From Microcaldota archaeon (GTDB lineage: Archaea > Micrarchaeota > Micrarchaeia > Micrarchaeales > CABMGC01): a stretch of 64,000 bases of DNA. The position numbers and the translations under genes were made by a program. Under the pieces are notes generated by a model. That model searched no databases, had not been told where the DNA came from, and saw nothing but the letters and a program-made list of their open reading frames with translations. This document shows positions 54,522-63,990 of the stretch, in pieces; the stretch's first letter is position 1, and each line of letters begins with the position of its first letter. Where the stretch lies: the NCBI GenBank assembly GCA_021792095.1, contig JAJYVH010000001.1, positions 381,324 through 445,323 on the forward strand, written 5' to 3'.

Positions 54522-55097
54522 ATGACAGATATAATAACGGCTATCAACACCTGGGCGTTCCAGGCCGTCGGCGCTGTGTCAAGCCAGCCCCTGAATTCGG
54601 TGCTGGGCCCTCTTGCGGCAAGCTTCCTGGTGGTGCTCCCGCTCGTTGCCGTATGGCTCTACTACAAGAAGGACAGGAACGTCTTCTCGTTCGCTGTGGC
54701 CGTGGTAGTGTTGTACATCATAGGCGACATAATAAAGAACATAGTCATGGAGCCCAGGCCCTGCTCGCTGCCGCAGCTCAGCTGGATAAATCACGTTGGC
54801 TGCGAAGCCGGTTTCTCCTTCCCCTCCAACCATGCTATGACGCTCACTGGCCCGATACTGTTCGTGAAGGGCTACAGGTACCTGAGGTGGCTCTACTTCG
54901 TGTGGCTTGCGCTGATACTCTTCGGCAGGGTTTACCTGGGCCAGCACTACCTCACCGATGTGATAGGCGGCATAGTGCTCAGCCTTGTCTTCGGATATGC
55001 GCTGTACAGGTACAGGGAACGCATAAATGCGCTATGCATGCGGATTCTCTCCCGCCTGCCCTTGCTTTCGAGGCTTGCGCAGAGGCTTAGTGCGTGA
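54522..55097 (+). CDS. PAP2 superfamily membrane phosphatase
   Basis: KNIVMEPRPC, FSFPSNHAMTLTG, FGRVYLGQHYLTDVIGG. Confidence 0.9.
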   Translation: MTDIITAINTWAFQAVGAVSSQPLNSVLGPLAASFLVVLPLVAVWLYYKKDRNVFSFAVAVVVLYIIGDIIKNIVMEPRPCSLPQLSWINHVGCEAGFSFPSNHAMTLTGPILFVKGYRYLRWLYFVWLALILFGRVYLGQHYLTDVIGGIVLSLVFGYALYRYRERINALCMRILSRLPLLSRLAQRLSA

Positions 55098-55101
55098 TTC
55101 C

Positions 55102-55506
55102 ATGCCGCTCGACATGTACGCCGAGGAGCTGTTGCGCAACTACGAGCACCCGGGCAACAAGCGCGCGATCCAGGACGCGAGCATCAGCGTGGACGAGCAG
55201 AACATCTCGTGCGGGGACTCGATAAAGGTGTACCTGAAGCTGGACAACGGGAAGATAACCGACGCCAGTTTCGAGGGCAGCGGCTGCGTAATATCGATGG
55301 GTTCGGCAAACATGCTGCTGGAGGAGCTGAAGGGGAAGACGCTGGGGCAGCTCGAGCGCATGGGCTACAAGGACCTGCTCGCCATAATAGGCATAGACCC
55401 GGGCCCGGTCCGCATGCACTGCGCCACGCTGGCGCTGAGGGCGGCTAAGAAGGCAGCGTTCGCCTACGAGAAGAAGCCTGTGGACACCGCCACTAAGGAG
55501 TTGTGA
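55102..55506 (+). CDS. Fe-S scaffold protein, SufU/IscU-like
   Basis: NPGNK-like HPGNKRAIQDASISVDEQNISCGDSIKVYLK; FEGSGCVISMGSANML; RMHCATLAL. Confidence 0.87.
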   Translation: MPLDMYAEELLRNYEHPGNKRAIQDASISVDEQNISCGDSIKVYLKLDNGKITDASFEGSGCVISMGSANMLLEELKGKTLGQLERMGYKDLLAIIGIDPGPVRMHCATLALRAAKKAAFAYEKKPVDTATKEL

Positions 55507-55567
55507 CGTTTGCCTCGGGAGGCTGGGCCCGCCACACGTGTGGAGTTGCAGCTTCACATGCAAGCGT

Positions 55568-56293
55568 TCAGTGTAAGTCGCCCAATGTTATTTCGATTCG
55601 CTTGCTGCGCTTGCCCTTGTTCTCGAAGCTCTTGAGCGATATGGCGCCTATCTCGCGCGTGTTGGCCACGTGCAGGCCGCCGTCCGATTGGAGGTCCACG
55701 CCCTCTATCTCCACTATGCGCACCTCCGGCATACTCATTATCAGCTCCCTGCCTGGTTCCGTCCTGGCGAGGTTCGGCATCGCGAGCGCCTCATCCCTGG
55801 TGATTATCCTTGAAGAGACAGGGTGCGCCTCCGCTGAGACGACATTGGCCCTGTCTATTATCTTCTGCGCCAGCTCCCTGTTCAGCGCATCCAGGCTGAA
55901 GTCTATGCGCGCCCTGTCTGGGAATATCGCGCCGCCTGTTATGCCGCCCGCCCCGTAGTCCTTCTCCACAATGCCATCAATCAGGTGCACCGTGGTGTGG
56001 TAGCGCATGAGCGAGTAGCGCCTCGCCCAGTCTATCGCCCCATGCACCTTATCGCCTTGCGAAAGCGCGGGCTCGCTATCCAGCCTGTGGAGGATTGTCT
56101 CGCCCTCCTTCCTTACCTCCACCACCTTGTAGCTCGCTCCGGCGCTGGAAATTGTGCCCGTGTCGTGCTGCACGCCGCCCCCGGTGGGATAGAACGCAGT
56201 GGCGTCAAGCTCCACCTCACTGCCCCTGACGCTCCTGACCTCTGCGTCGAATTCCTTGGAATATGCATCCTTCCAGTAAAGTTTCACAGACAT
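55568..56293 (-). CDS. alaX: Alanyl-tRNA editing protein AlaX
   Basis: FYPTGGGVQHDTG, MRYHTTVHLI, DGGLHVANTREIG; start MSVKLYW at 56291-56293. Confidence 0.92.
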   Translation of the reverse strand: MSVKLYWKDAYSKEFDAEVRSVRGSEVELDATAFYPTGGGVQHDTGTISSAGASYKVVEVRKEGETILHRLDSEPALSQGDKVHGAIDWARRYSLMRYHTTVHLIDGIVEKDYGAGGITGGAIFPDRARIDFSLDALNRELAQKIIDRANVVSAEAHPVSSRIITRDEALAMPNLARTEPGRELIMSMPEVRIVEIEGVDLQSDGGLHVANTREIGAISLKSFENKGKRSKRIEITLGDLH

Positions 56294-56329
56294 ATTTAAT
56301 ACTTGCATGCCGGGATATATAAGAGTTGT

Positions 56330-56402
56330 AGCCCCGTCGTATAGCGGCCAAGTACCGCGGGCTTTGGACCCGTGAACACCGGTTCGAATCCGGCCGGGGC
56401 TA
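56330..56402 (+). tRNA. tRNA-Gln (TTG)
   Basis: Acceptor AGCCCCG/CGGGGCT; anticodon loop CTTTGGA; T-arm CCGG-TTCGAAT-CCGG. Confidence 0.92.
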
Positions 56403-56480
56403 TCCTTAAAAACGTCAGGGCGGCCGGCGTTGAGCCCGGCTTCCGATGCGTTCGCAAAGCATTTTAAGCGGCGCTTGCAT

Positions 56481-57269
56481 ATGCCTATGGATACAATGGG
56501 GAAGAACGAGCTTAGCATAAAACCCAGCGTAGCTTTCCTTGCATTTCCAGTGCTCATAGCGCTGGCGCTGGCCTTCGTAGGCTACGCGCTGCTCCAGTCA
56601 GCGCCGCAGAGCGCCAACACCATAACAGTGACGGCCAGCGGTTCTGTGACGGCTGTGCCAGCTGAGGCCCAGCTCTCCATAGGCCTGAACAGCACAGGCG
56701 CGACGGCTGCCGAAGCGGTATCCAGGCTCAGCCTCGCGGCGAGCGCGCTGAACACGACCCTGCTGCCGCTGCTGAACGGCAACGTCAGCGACATACAGAC
56801 GCAGTCGTACAGCGTTTTCGTTCCTCCCAGATGCTCGAATTCCAGCACCTACTACGGACAGGCGAACTGCATACAGGCTAACGCGCCCATATACTACGTG
56901 GCGCAGGAGTCCCTCAGCATCACGCTGCCCAACGTCAACAATGTCACCGCGGCTCTCTCCGGCGCGTCTCTGGTGAGCGGGGTCAGCATAAGCGGCGTAT
57001 CTGCCAGGCTGTCAGCCCAGCAGCAGGCCGGAATGATGCAGCAGGCGCTCTCGATGGCCCTGGATAACGCCACATCCCAAGCCCAGGCCGTGGCAGATGG
57101 CGCGCAGGTGGAGGTGCAGAGCATAACAGTCCAGAACGGGTACATATTCTTCTCGCCCGCGTCGAGCCTTTCGGCCCTGACATCGAGCGCGCCTTCGAGC
57201 CAGACGTTCTTCCCGGGCACCGCCACCGTGGCCAAGAGCGTGTACGTTGTCTTCAAAGCGGAGCGCTGA
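56481..57269 (+). CDS. SIMPL (DUF541) domain membrane-anchored protein
   Basis: ANTITVTASGSVTAVPAEAQLSIGL. Confidence 0.82.
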   Translation: MPMDTMGKNELSIKPSVAFLAFPVLIALALAFVGYALLQSAPQSANTITVTASGSVTAVPAEAQLSIGLNSTGATAAEAVSRLSLAASALNTTLLPLLNGNVSDIQTQSYSVFVPPRCSNSSTYYGQANCIQANAPIYYVAQESLSITLPNVNNVTAALSGASLVSGVSISGVSARLSAQQQAGMMQQALSMALDNATSQAQAVADGAQVEVQSITVQNGYIFFSPASSLSALTSSAPSSQTFFPGTATVAKSVYVVFKAER

Positions 57270-57323
57270 CTGCAAGTTATTAATTGCTGCCTGTGTAGGC
57301 TCTAATCTGCAGGGGCCGGTAGC

Positions 57324-58190
57324 ATGCTCGCGTGGTACTATCTCATACTCGCCTCCTCGGTGCTCAACGGTCTCGCCACATTGGTCGAGAAGAGGGCGCT
57401 GAAGACGCATTACGCCACTGCTTTCTCTGCCGCGCTCACGCCGCTGGTGGCGCTGGTCTCGCTCCTGTTCATACCCCTGGCCAATTTCGACATGAGCTCG
57501 TGGCAGCTGCTGCTGATAATCGCCTGGAGCGCGCTCAACGCATACACCTACCTGCTCGCCGCCAGGGTCTTCAGGCACGGGGAGCTCTCCGCATCCTCGG
57601 CCGCCTTCGGGAGCCTGCCGACGCTTGTCGTGGTGGTGCTCGCGTTCGTGTTCCTGTCCGAGCAGCTGTCGGCGGTGCAGTATGTGGGCATAATAGGCAT
57701 GATAGTGGCTACCTACATGCTCTTCTTCAGGGGAGCGGGGCGGAAAAGCGGCCACTATTTCGAGAGCGGCAGGTACAGGTACCTGGTGCTGTTTGCCGTG
57801 TTCGTGTCAGGCACAGCATCCGTACTCAACAAGTACGTGATAACCGGAGTCAACCCGTACGCCTTCCTGATAGTGTCCAGCGTATCCATGTCCGTGTTCT
57901 TCACAATCTTTATATCGCTTAGGTACAAGGGCATCGGGGAGATGGTCCAGACGTTCAGGTCATACAAGCTGCCCATCTCGCTGGGCGCCATCTTCACGGC
58001 AGGCTACAGGCTCACTTTCTACCTCGCCCTGATACTGGTTCCTGTGAGCCTGGCGCAGCCCCTGGGCAACACGTTCTATGTGATAATAACTGTGGCGATA
58101 GGAGGACTGGTGTTCGGGGAAGAGGACCTCGCGAGGAAACTAGTGCTCAGCGCGTTCCTGGTGTTCTTCGCGTACCTGCTGGTCCTCTAG
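57324..58190 (+). CDS. EamA/DMT superfamily transporter
   Basis: Ten-TM duplicated EamA pattern. Confidence 0.78.
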   Translation: MLAWYYLILASSVLNGLATLVEKRALKTHYATAFSAALTPLVALVSLLFIPLANFDMSSWQLLLIIAWSALNAYTYLLAARVFRHGELSASSAAFGSLPTLVVVVLAFVFLSEQLSAVQYVGIIGMIVATYMLFFRGAGRKSGHYFESGRYRYLVLFAVFVSGTASVLNKYVITGVNPYAFLIVSSVSMSVFFTIFISLRYKGIGEMVQTFRSYKLPISLGAIFTAGYRLTFYLALILVPVSLAQPLGNTFYVIITVAIGGLVFGEEDLARKLVLSAFLVFFAYLLVL

Positions 58191-58197
58191 CCCGCGG

Positions 58198-58677
58198 TCA
58201 TCCCTGCAGCACTGCGCGCTCGCCTGCATGCAGTGTAATGTTGTACGCGCTCGGGACCTCGAGCACGTAGTGGCCGTAGTGGCATACGGGTGTTGTGCTG
58301 TACGGAGTGGCGTTGTACACGTATGCTATGGTGCCGTTGGCTATCCACGCCTGCTGCAGCCGCATGGGCGTGTTCTCCATCCAGAAGCACTGCAACGAGT
58401 CGTTGCTGAACACGAACAGCATGCCGATCGCTCCCATCCCTGAGATGTCGCCGTAGCTCGCGTTCATCAGGCCCCGCTGCCACGCGCTCTCGTTAAGCGC
58501 CAGCAGGACTGCGTGCTGCTGCGAAGCTATGTAGATAGTGCCTTTGGGCAGGGACCCAAGGTATGCGGTCTCCGTGGCGGGCGTGCGTACGAGGTATGGG
58601 TAGTATGCGAACATGGCCGCAACCGCGAAAACCAGCGCCGCCGCAATTGGCCAGTATGCGTATCTGCTTAGCCGCAT
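58198..58677 (-). CDS. DUF192 family membrane-anchored protein
   Basis: ESAWQRGLMNA...GMLFVFSNDSLQCFWMENTPMRLQQAWI. Confidence 0.85.
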   Translation of the reverse strand: MRLSRYAYWPIAAALVFAVAAMFAYYPYLVRTPATETAYLGSLPKGTIYIASQQHAVLLALNESAWQRGLMNASYGDISGMGAIGMLFVFSNDSLQCFWMENTPMRLQQAWIANGTIAYVYNATPYSTTPVCHYGHYVLEVPSAYNITLHAGERAVLQG

Positions 58678-58678
58678 G

Positions 58679-60145
58679 TCAGTACGACCTTGCGAAGTTG
58701 GCGATATACTTTGCGGCAGAGCCGCAAGCGATGCATCTCTTGCCCTTGACTGCATGCTGCGCGTCGAAAGGCATGTTGGTGATCTTGGCCCCGGTCTCCT
58801 CCTTGACCTTCGACTCGCACTCCTCGGAGCCGCACCAGCCCGCCTGCACGAAGCCCCCCTTCCCTTTTATCAGCCTCTTGGCCTCGTCGTAGCTGTCGAC
58901 CCTGTGCGTGTTGTCGTCGAGCTGCTTCTTCGCCTTTGCGTAAAGCGCCTTTTGTATCCCCTCGAGCAGCTCGCCTATCCTCTTCTCGGCCTTCGAGAGC
59001 TCCACGCTCTCCTTGGCGCCTGTGTCCCTCCTCGCAAGCACCGCCTTGCCCTCCTTTATGTCGCGCTCGCCTATCTCTATCCTTACTGGCGTGCCGTTCA
59101 TCTCCCACTCGTTGAACTTCCAGCCCGGCGAGTACGTCTCCCGGCCGTCGAGGTAGACCCTGGCCGTCTTCGCGACCCTGGCCTCAAGCTCCTTCGCGTG
59201 CCTGATCACTAGCTCCTTGTTGCCGTCGTTGTATATGGGCACTATCACTGCCTGCACTCGCGCGAGCGCGGGCGGAAGCACAAGGCCCTTGTCGTCGCCG
59301 TGCACGGCGAGCATCGCCCCCAGCTCTCGCGTGGAGATGGCGAACGTATTCTGGTAAGCATACTCCTTCTTGCCCTCCTTGTTGATGAACGTTATGTCGA
59401 ACGCCTTCGCGAACCTCTGGCCGTCCACGTGGAAATCCGGGCCCTGTATCGCCCAGCCGTCCGGCATCAGGTGCTCTATGCTGTAGCTCGCCTCCGCGCC
59501 CGCGAACTTCTCGGAATCGGTCTTCTTCCCCACAACGCCTGGCAGCGCCAGAACGTCCTCGAGGACCCTGCTGTATATGCCCAGCACCAGGTCGCGCTCC
59601 GCCTCCTCCTCATCCCTTGTGGCGAACACGGTGTGCCCCTCGTTCCACAGGAACTCCCTGCTCCTCAGCAGCGGGGTAGGGTGCTTGAACTCCCACCTTA
59701 GCACGCTGTTCCACTGGTTGTAGCGCATAGGCAGGTCGCGCCACGAGCGTATCCACTTGGCGTAGCGCTCGTACATGACAGTCTCGGACGTTGGCCTGAT
59801 AGCGAGCCTCTCTTCGAGCTTGCTGTTGCCTGTGTGCGTGACCCATGCGACCTCAGGGCTGAAGCCCTTGACGTGCTCCTTCTCCTTGTCGAGCAGGTGC
59901 TCGGGTATCAGCATCGGGAAGTAGACGTTCTGTATGCCTGCCTGCCCGAACAGCGAGTCCGTCGCCTTCTGCACCTGCTCCCACGCGAAGTAGGCGTTGG
60001 GCCTGAAGGCGATGCAGCCGGACACGCTAGTGTAGTCCACGAAGTCGGTGCGCTCTATCACTTGCGTGTACCACTCGGAGAAGCTGCTCTCCTTCTTGGC
60101 GCTGAGCCCCTTCTTCTCCTCCCTCTCCGCTTTGTCGTTTGCCAT
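58679..60145 (-). CDS. proS: Prolyl-tRNA synthetase (archaeal/eukaryotic type)
   Basis: FSEWYTQVIERTDFVDYTSVSGCIAFRP; LAIRPTSETVMYERYAKWIRSWRDLPMRYNQWNSVLRWEFKHPTPLLRSREFLWNEGHT. Confidence 0.95.
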   Translation of the reverse strand: MANDKAEREEKKGLSAKKESSFSEWYTQVIERTDFVDYTSVSGCIAFRPNAYFAWEQVQKATDSLFGQAGIQNVYFPMLIPEHLLDKEKEHVKGFSPEVAWVTHTGNSKLEERLAIRPTSETVMYERYAKWIRSWRDLPMRYNQWNSVLRWEFKHPTPLLRSREFLWNEGHTVFATRDEEEAERDLVLGIYSRVLEDVLALPGVVGKKTDSEKFAGAEASYSIEHLMPDGWAIQGPDFHVDGQRFAKAFDITFINKEGKKEYAYQNTFAISTRELGAMLAVHGDDKGLVLPPALARVQAVIVPIYNDGNKELVIRHAKELEARVAKTARVYLDGRETYSPGWKFNEWEMNGTPVRIEIGERDIKEGKAVLARRDTGAKESVELSKAEKRIGELLEGIQKALYAKAKKQLDDNTHRVDSYDEAKRLIKGKGGFVQAGWCGSEECESKVKEETGAKITNMPFDAQHAVKGKRCIACGSAAKYIANFARSY

Positions 60146-60212
60146 GCTAATGTCTTTACTCTGCAGGCTAACTTTTTATACCACACGCCCTTACGGCCGG
60201 AACCAAATGCGG

Positions 60213-60854
60213 CTATGGCACATATGTAGCGTACATCGCCAGGTGCCCGGACACGGCACTTATGCTTATCAGGCCCGCGACTATGACCGCGCCTATGAGC
60301 GCAAGCGCGAAGAGCGCGAGCACGACGCTCCAGCCCGTCCCGAGCCTATTGCGGCCAGGGAGCCTGTCAATCAGGTAGGTTATGGGCCACGCTAGCACTG
60401 CCGCTATCCCGAAGAACGAATACAGGCCGAGCAGCGCAATGGGCGAGCTGCTCATCCCGAGATTGTAGCCGTTCAGCCCGTATACAAGCGTCATTATCCC
60501 GGCCAGCAGGCTCCAGAAGCCCAAGTACTCGAGCTTTATCCTGTACCTGACGCCTATCGCGAAAGCGACCAGGAGCAGGCCGAGCGCAACGTAAGGGTCG
60601 TAGAACAGTATGTTGTAGCTGCCCGTTATCGGCCACGTGAGCATGTTCCAGAGCCCGCTTACCGTTATGAACGAGCCCAGCACGCCGAGAGGCAACGCGA
60701 TGCCGTTGAGAAGCTCCTGCAGGTTCTTTTGCTTGCTTCTCACAGCAATGCACACCTTCGCTAGGAAGTAGAGCAGCAGCAGCCCCGCGAATGTTATGCT
60801 GAACAGGGACAGAGCCAGACCGTTTATCACCGCCATTCCATTCACCGAACACAC
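60213..60854 (-). CDS. DUF981 family membrane protein
   Basis: GVLGSFITVSGLWNMLTWPITGSYNILFYDPYVALGLLL. Confidence 0.7.
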   Translation of the reverse strand: MCSVNGMAVINGLALSLFSITFAGLLLLYFLAKVCIAVRSKQKNLQELLNGIALPLGVLGSFITVSGLWNMLTWPITGSYNILFYDPYVALGLLLVAFAIGVRYRIKLEYLGFWSLLAGIMTLVYGLNGYNLGMSSSPIALLGLYSFFGIAAVLAWPITYLIDRLPGRNRLGTGWSVVLALFALALIGAVIVAGLISISAVSGHLAMYATYVP

Positions 60855-60909
60855 CTTGCAGGTAATTAATTAAAAGCAATGCGAAAGTACAGGCTAGTTC
60901 GGTAAAACC

Positions 60910-61539
60910 CTAGAACCTTGTTATCTTCCCAAGCTCCCTTTCCAGTTCCTCGATGCCCCTGAAGAGTATAGCGTGTATGCCCACTTCCTCAGCGCCCACT
61001 ACGTTGTCCTTCTGGTTGTCCACAAAGACGACCTCGCTGGCCTTCGTGCGCATCCTGGCGAGCGCGTAATTGTATACCGCGTTGTACGGTTTCTGCATGC
61101 CTATGGCGAACGACGCGAACCTGTAGTCGAACAACCCTAGGTATGGACGGAAGAGCTTCATCGTGTACTCGTACTTCGACCTGTCTATGTTCGAAAGGTA
61201 CGCGGTGGCGTAGCGCCTGTGCAGCCGCCTGACGAGTGCGAACACAGGCTTGTTCAGCTTCGCGTGCTTCCTGTAGAGCTCGAACCATTTAACCTGGCTC
61301 TGCCTGATGCCGAGTCTCTCGGCCAGCCTTGTCTCCAGCTCGTCCTTTGTTATCATGCCCATGTTTCCGAGCGACACCTCCCTGCCGTTGATTATGCCCT
61401 TCACCTTGCCGAACGGCATCCCGCTCAGCCTTGAGAGGTAGTTGCAGTAGTACTCGTTGTGGAAGTCATACATGAGCACGCCGCCTATGTCGAACATTAT
61501 GCACTTTATCACGGGTAGCGCCCCTTTTTCACGTAGCAC
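60910..61539 (-). CDS. HAD-superfamily hydrolase (intact)
   Basis: IMFDIGGVLMYD...YLSNIDRSKYEY...QKPYNAVYNYAL...VVFVDNQKDNVVGAEEVGI. Confidence 0.85.
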   Translation of the reverse strand: MLREKGALPVIKCIMFDIGGVLMYDFHNEYYCNYLSRLSGMPFGKVKGIINGREVSLGNMGMITKDELETRLAERLGIRQSQVKWFELYRKHAKLNKPVFALVRRLHRRYATAYLSNIDRSKYEYTMKLFRPYLGLFDYRFASFAIGMQKPYNAVYNYALARMRTKASEVVFVDNQKDNVVGAEEVGIHAILFRGIEELERELGKITRF

Positions 61540-62030
61540 GAGTAGAAGAAGAACAGGAGCAGCGATGCCGGGTCCCGCAGCTCGTGGCGCGCCATCATGC
61601 CGCGCACAGCGCTGGGGCTCGCCTCCTTAACTGTAAGCACCTCGTCCGGATCCATTCCTTGGCGTCCTTTCCTTAGCTTCGTGGCATAGAAGAAATGCCA
61701 TCTCTGCCGGCCCCAGCCCGGAGAGCCGAAAATGGTGGCCAGGTGCCTGAGCTCCCCGGCGACGTAGCCCGTTTCCTCCTCAAGCTCCCTGACTGCAGCG
61801 TGCATTGGTTTTTCGTTGTCGTTTATGTATCCGGAAACGAATTCAGTCAGGTACTTCCTGATCCTCGGCCTGTAGTGCCGTTCCGTGAGCAGCTTGCCGT
61901 TCGGCAGCCGCGCCACAACGAAGACTGTATCTGATTTTACCTCTGAAAGGAGCGTCTTCTTCCTGCCCCGCATGTCGAGCGTCTCCTCCAGAATCTTGAG
62001 ATGCCTGCCGCTGAAGACTACTTTCGCCAT
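61509..62030 (-). CDS. NUDIX hydrolase (ADP-ribose pyrophosphatase-like)
   Basis: HAAVRELEEETGYVAGELRHLATIFGSPGW Nudix box. Confidence 0.9.
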   Translation of the reverse strand: MAKVVFSGRHLKILEETLDMRGRKKTLLSEVKSDTVFVVARLPNGKLLTERHYRPRIRKYLTEFVSGYINDNEKPMHAAVRELEEETGYVAGELRHLATIFGSPGWGRQRWHFFYATKLRKGRQGMDPDEVLTVKEASPSAVRGMMARHELRDPASLLLFFFYSCYVKKGRYP

Positions 62031-62083
62031 AGTGGCTTTTACCTGCTCGGTATTTTAAGGTTAGTGCGCCATCGTCTATGCGA

Positions 62084-62225
62084 GGGGTTGTGGCGTAACC
62101 TGGCAGCGCGGCAGGCTCCAGATGTTTGGAAGGAATTGAGCCGTTTGGCGATGATTAGTGTTTGGAGCGGATCCAAAGTGATCGGGCGTAACCTGCATGT
62201 CGGGGTTCAAATCCCCGCAACCCCA
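62084..62225 (+). tRNA. tRNA-Trp (CCA) with 69-nt intron (62122-62190) after position 37
   Basis: Acceptor GGGGTTG/CAACCCC; anticodon stem GCAGG/CCTGC; loop CTCCAG^intron^A; T-arm CGGGG-TTCAAAT-CCCCG. Confidence 0.92.
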
Positions 62226-62295
62226 GATTGGTTTTGGCCCTATGGCGGTGCCTGCGCGGCATCGCGCGTAATGGGGTGGGCAGCGGGCGACGAGG

Positions 62296-62574
62296 TCAGG
62301 CAAGGAGCAGGTATGCTGCGGTTATAGACAGGCTGAGGGCAAGTAGGAGCAAAGCGTCTCTTGATTCGCTGTATGTCGTGGGCCGCAATGCGCGTGAAGA
62401 CAGAGCTGCCCCCACGAGCGCGGATGCAACTATGATCGCTCCAGCGTTTGCTACGCTAAGCGCCCTGCATAACAGCGCGACGCAAGACGCGATTGCAGTA
62501 GCTGCGGTGAGCACTGCAGCTGCTTTGCTCTGTATCCAACTTATCTTGTAAAGCCTGCGGGTGTCTTGCATCAT
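62296..62574 (-). CDS. Small hypothetical membrane protein
   Basis: Multiple hydrophobic helices; 4-nt overlap with next ORF. Confidence 0.45.
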   Translation of the reverse strand: MMQDTRRLYKISWIQSKAAAVLTAATAIASCVALLCRALSVANAGAIIVASALVGAALSSRALRPTTYSESRDALLLLALSLSITAAYLLLA

Positions 62575-62765
62575 AGGACCAACCTCACCAGCACGGCAGC
62601 AAAAAACAGTATTGCGAATCCCAGCGACTGAGCCACAAGCGCCTTGTTTTTTCTGGATGCGAGAGTGCCGAGTATTGCCGCACTCAGCAGGACGCTAGAT
62701 ACGGACCCGCTCGCCTTCATAGCATAATATGCAAAAACTGCAGCTAGGTCTGCCATCATACACAA
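62571..62765 (-). CDS. Small hypothetical membrane protein
   Basis: 64 aa, two predicted TM; overlaps both neighbours. Confidence 0.45.
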   Translation of the reverse strand: MCMMADLAAVFAYYAMKASGSVSSVLLSAAILGTLASRKNKALVAQSLGFAILFFAAVLVRLVL

Positions 62766-63307
62766 AACACCTCGAGCCTGTAGTCTGCAAGGTACGACAG
62801 CGCAATCGCCGAGCTGCGGCTGAAAGAGAGGGTGCAGGATGCAGTGCTGCGCACGTCTGTGACAAACAAGGCTAGCTTGCCCGCATCGTCATTCGTGCAT
62901 TTCATGCTGCCAAACCGCGCAATGTCCACGAAGCCCAGTCGCTCGTATGCCACGCGCTCCACTTTCCGCAGCGGCATGCCCATTTCAAGCATGCCGTTTT
63001 GCATGAGCCTGTCGTAAGCTTTCCTGAGGAAGACACGCCTCCGCATGTCCTCGAAGGGTCCGGCGTAGCCTTTCCACACCCGCATGCCCTTCGCACCAGC
63101 TGGCTGCGCGCACAACACGGGCAGCCTTTTATCGAAGACGCGTTCGTCTTGCGTCCCGTCCCCTTCGCCTGTTTCCGCGCCTGCTTCCGATAGATAGAGC
63201 GCTATCTTTTCCCTTCCGATGTTGATGTTGCTCGCCAGGAGGAAGAAGATGCCACCTATCGCTATGGGCGCAAGCTGGAGCAGATACCACAGGTCTACGC
63301 TTGCCAA
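62756..63307 (-). CDS. Hypothetical protein with N-terminal TM
   Basis: LLQLAPIAIGGIFFLLASNINIG then soluble domain. Confidence 0.5.
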   Translation of the reverse strand: MASVDLWYLLQLAPIAIGGIFFLLASNINIGREKIALYLSEAGAETGEGDGTQDERVFDKRLPVLCAQPAGAKGMRVWKGYAGPFEDMRRRVFLRKAYDRLMQNGMLEMGMPLRKVERVAYERLGFVDIARFGSMKCTNDDAGKLALFVTDVRSTASCTLSFSRSSAIALSYLADYRLEVFCV

Positions 63308-63990
63308 GATTTCACCAGGCTGAAAGCACCATCGCCATAGTTTGCTACCTTGTATCCTGCATCTCCGGCTGTTGCCAACGCGTCTGTTATGTCAGACTCC
63401 TCGATTCCCAGCTCCGATGCGATACCCTTTGCATCTATCCTGCTTCTTCCCGAAATGGCGATAGTCTTCAGGATAGTCTTGTGTAGTTTTGATGCAAGCT
63501 CAACATTCTCTTTCTTGGTGTCCCTGTTTTCTGATATGAGTCTGACAAGCCTCTTGGCAAGCACGATGCTCGCAGCGCGTATGTTTTGCGCCTTTGTCTC
63601 TGGCTTCAGGGAACTTAGCTGCTCTCCCGCCAGCGCAAGCACAAGGTAGGGATAGAGGGTGTGCAGCCCAACGTCGTAGCAGCACGAAGTGAGCTGCAAC
63701 AGCGCTACGAGCCTTAGCAGCGCTTCGCGAATGAAGAGCATGGGAGTTTTTCTGGAATATATGCAGAGCGCTATCTTATCGGTTCCGAATTCGACGCTGT
63801 AATGGTGTTCGTCATCATCGGGCACTATCTCGTAGGCAAGGACCGTGCCTTCCCTGACTAGCCGCAGGCCATGGTATGCCTGCAGCTCCCTTTTTATCGC
63901 CGAGGCACTTCCCTTCAGCTCTGCGCTCACCTCTATCCTGCTGAAGAGCATGCCCTGCCTGCCTTCGGCGCGCCTAAGTGCCATTCGCAT
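63295..63990 (-). CDS. Hypothetical protein with possible C-terminal winged-helix
   Basis: C-terminal ISGRSRIDAKGIASELGIEESDITDALATAGDAGYKVANYGDGAFSL resembles a wHTH. Confidence 0.5.
   Translation of the reverse strand: MRMALRRAEGRQGMLFSRIEVSAELKGSASAIKRELQAYHGLRLVREGTVLAYEIVPDDDEHHYSVEFGTDKIALCIYSRKTPMLFIREALLRLVALLQLTSCCYDVGLHTLYPYLVLALAGEQLSSLKPETKAQNIRAASIVLAKRLVRLISENRDTKKENVELASKLHKTILKTIAISGRSRIDAKGIASELGIEESDITDALATAGDAGYKVANYGDGAFSLVKSWQA

Noticed and set aside
55532-55543. Perfect 12-bp palindrome CCACACGTGTGG between convergent genes
   Set aside because: Single occurrence noticed, no T-run and no promoter context; may be chance
62122-62190. tRNA-Trp intron as a C/D box guide RNA
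   Set aside because: GATGAT is present as a box C-like string but no CUGA box D was seen
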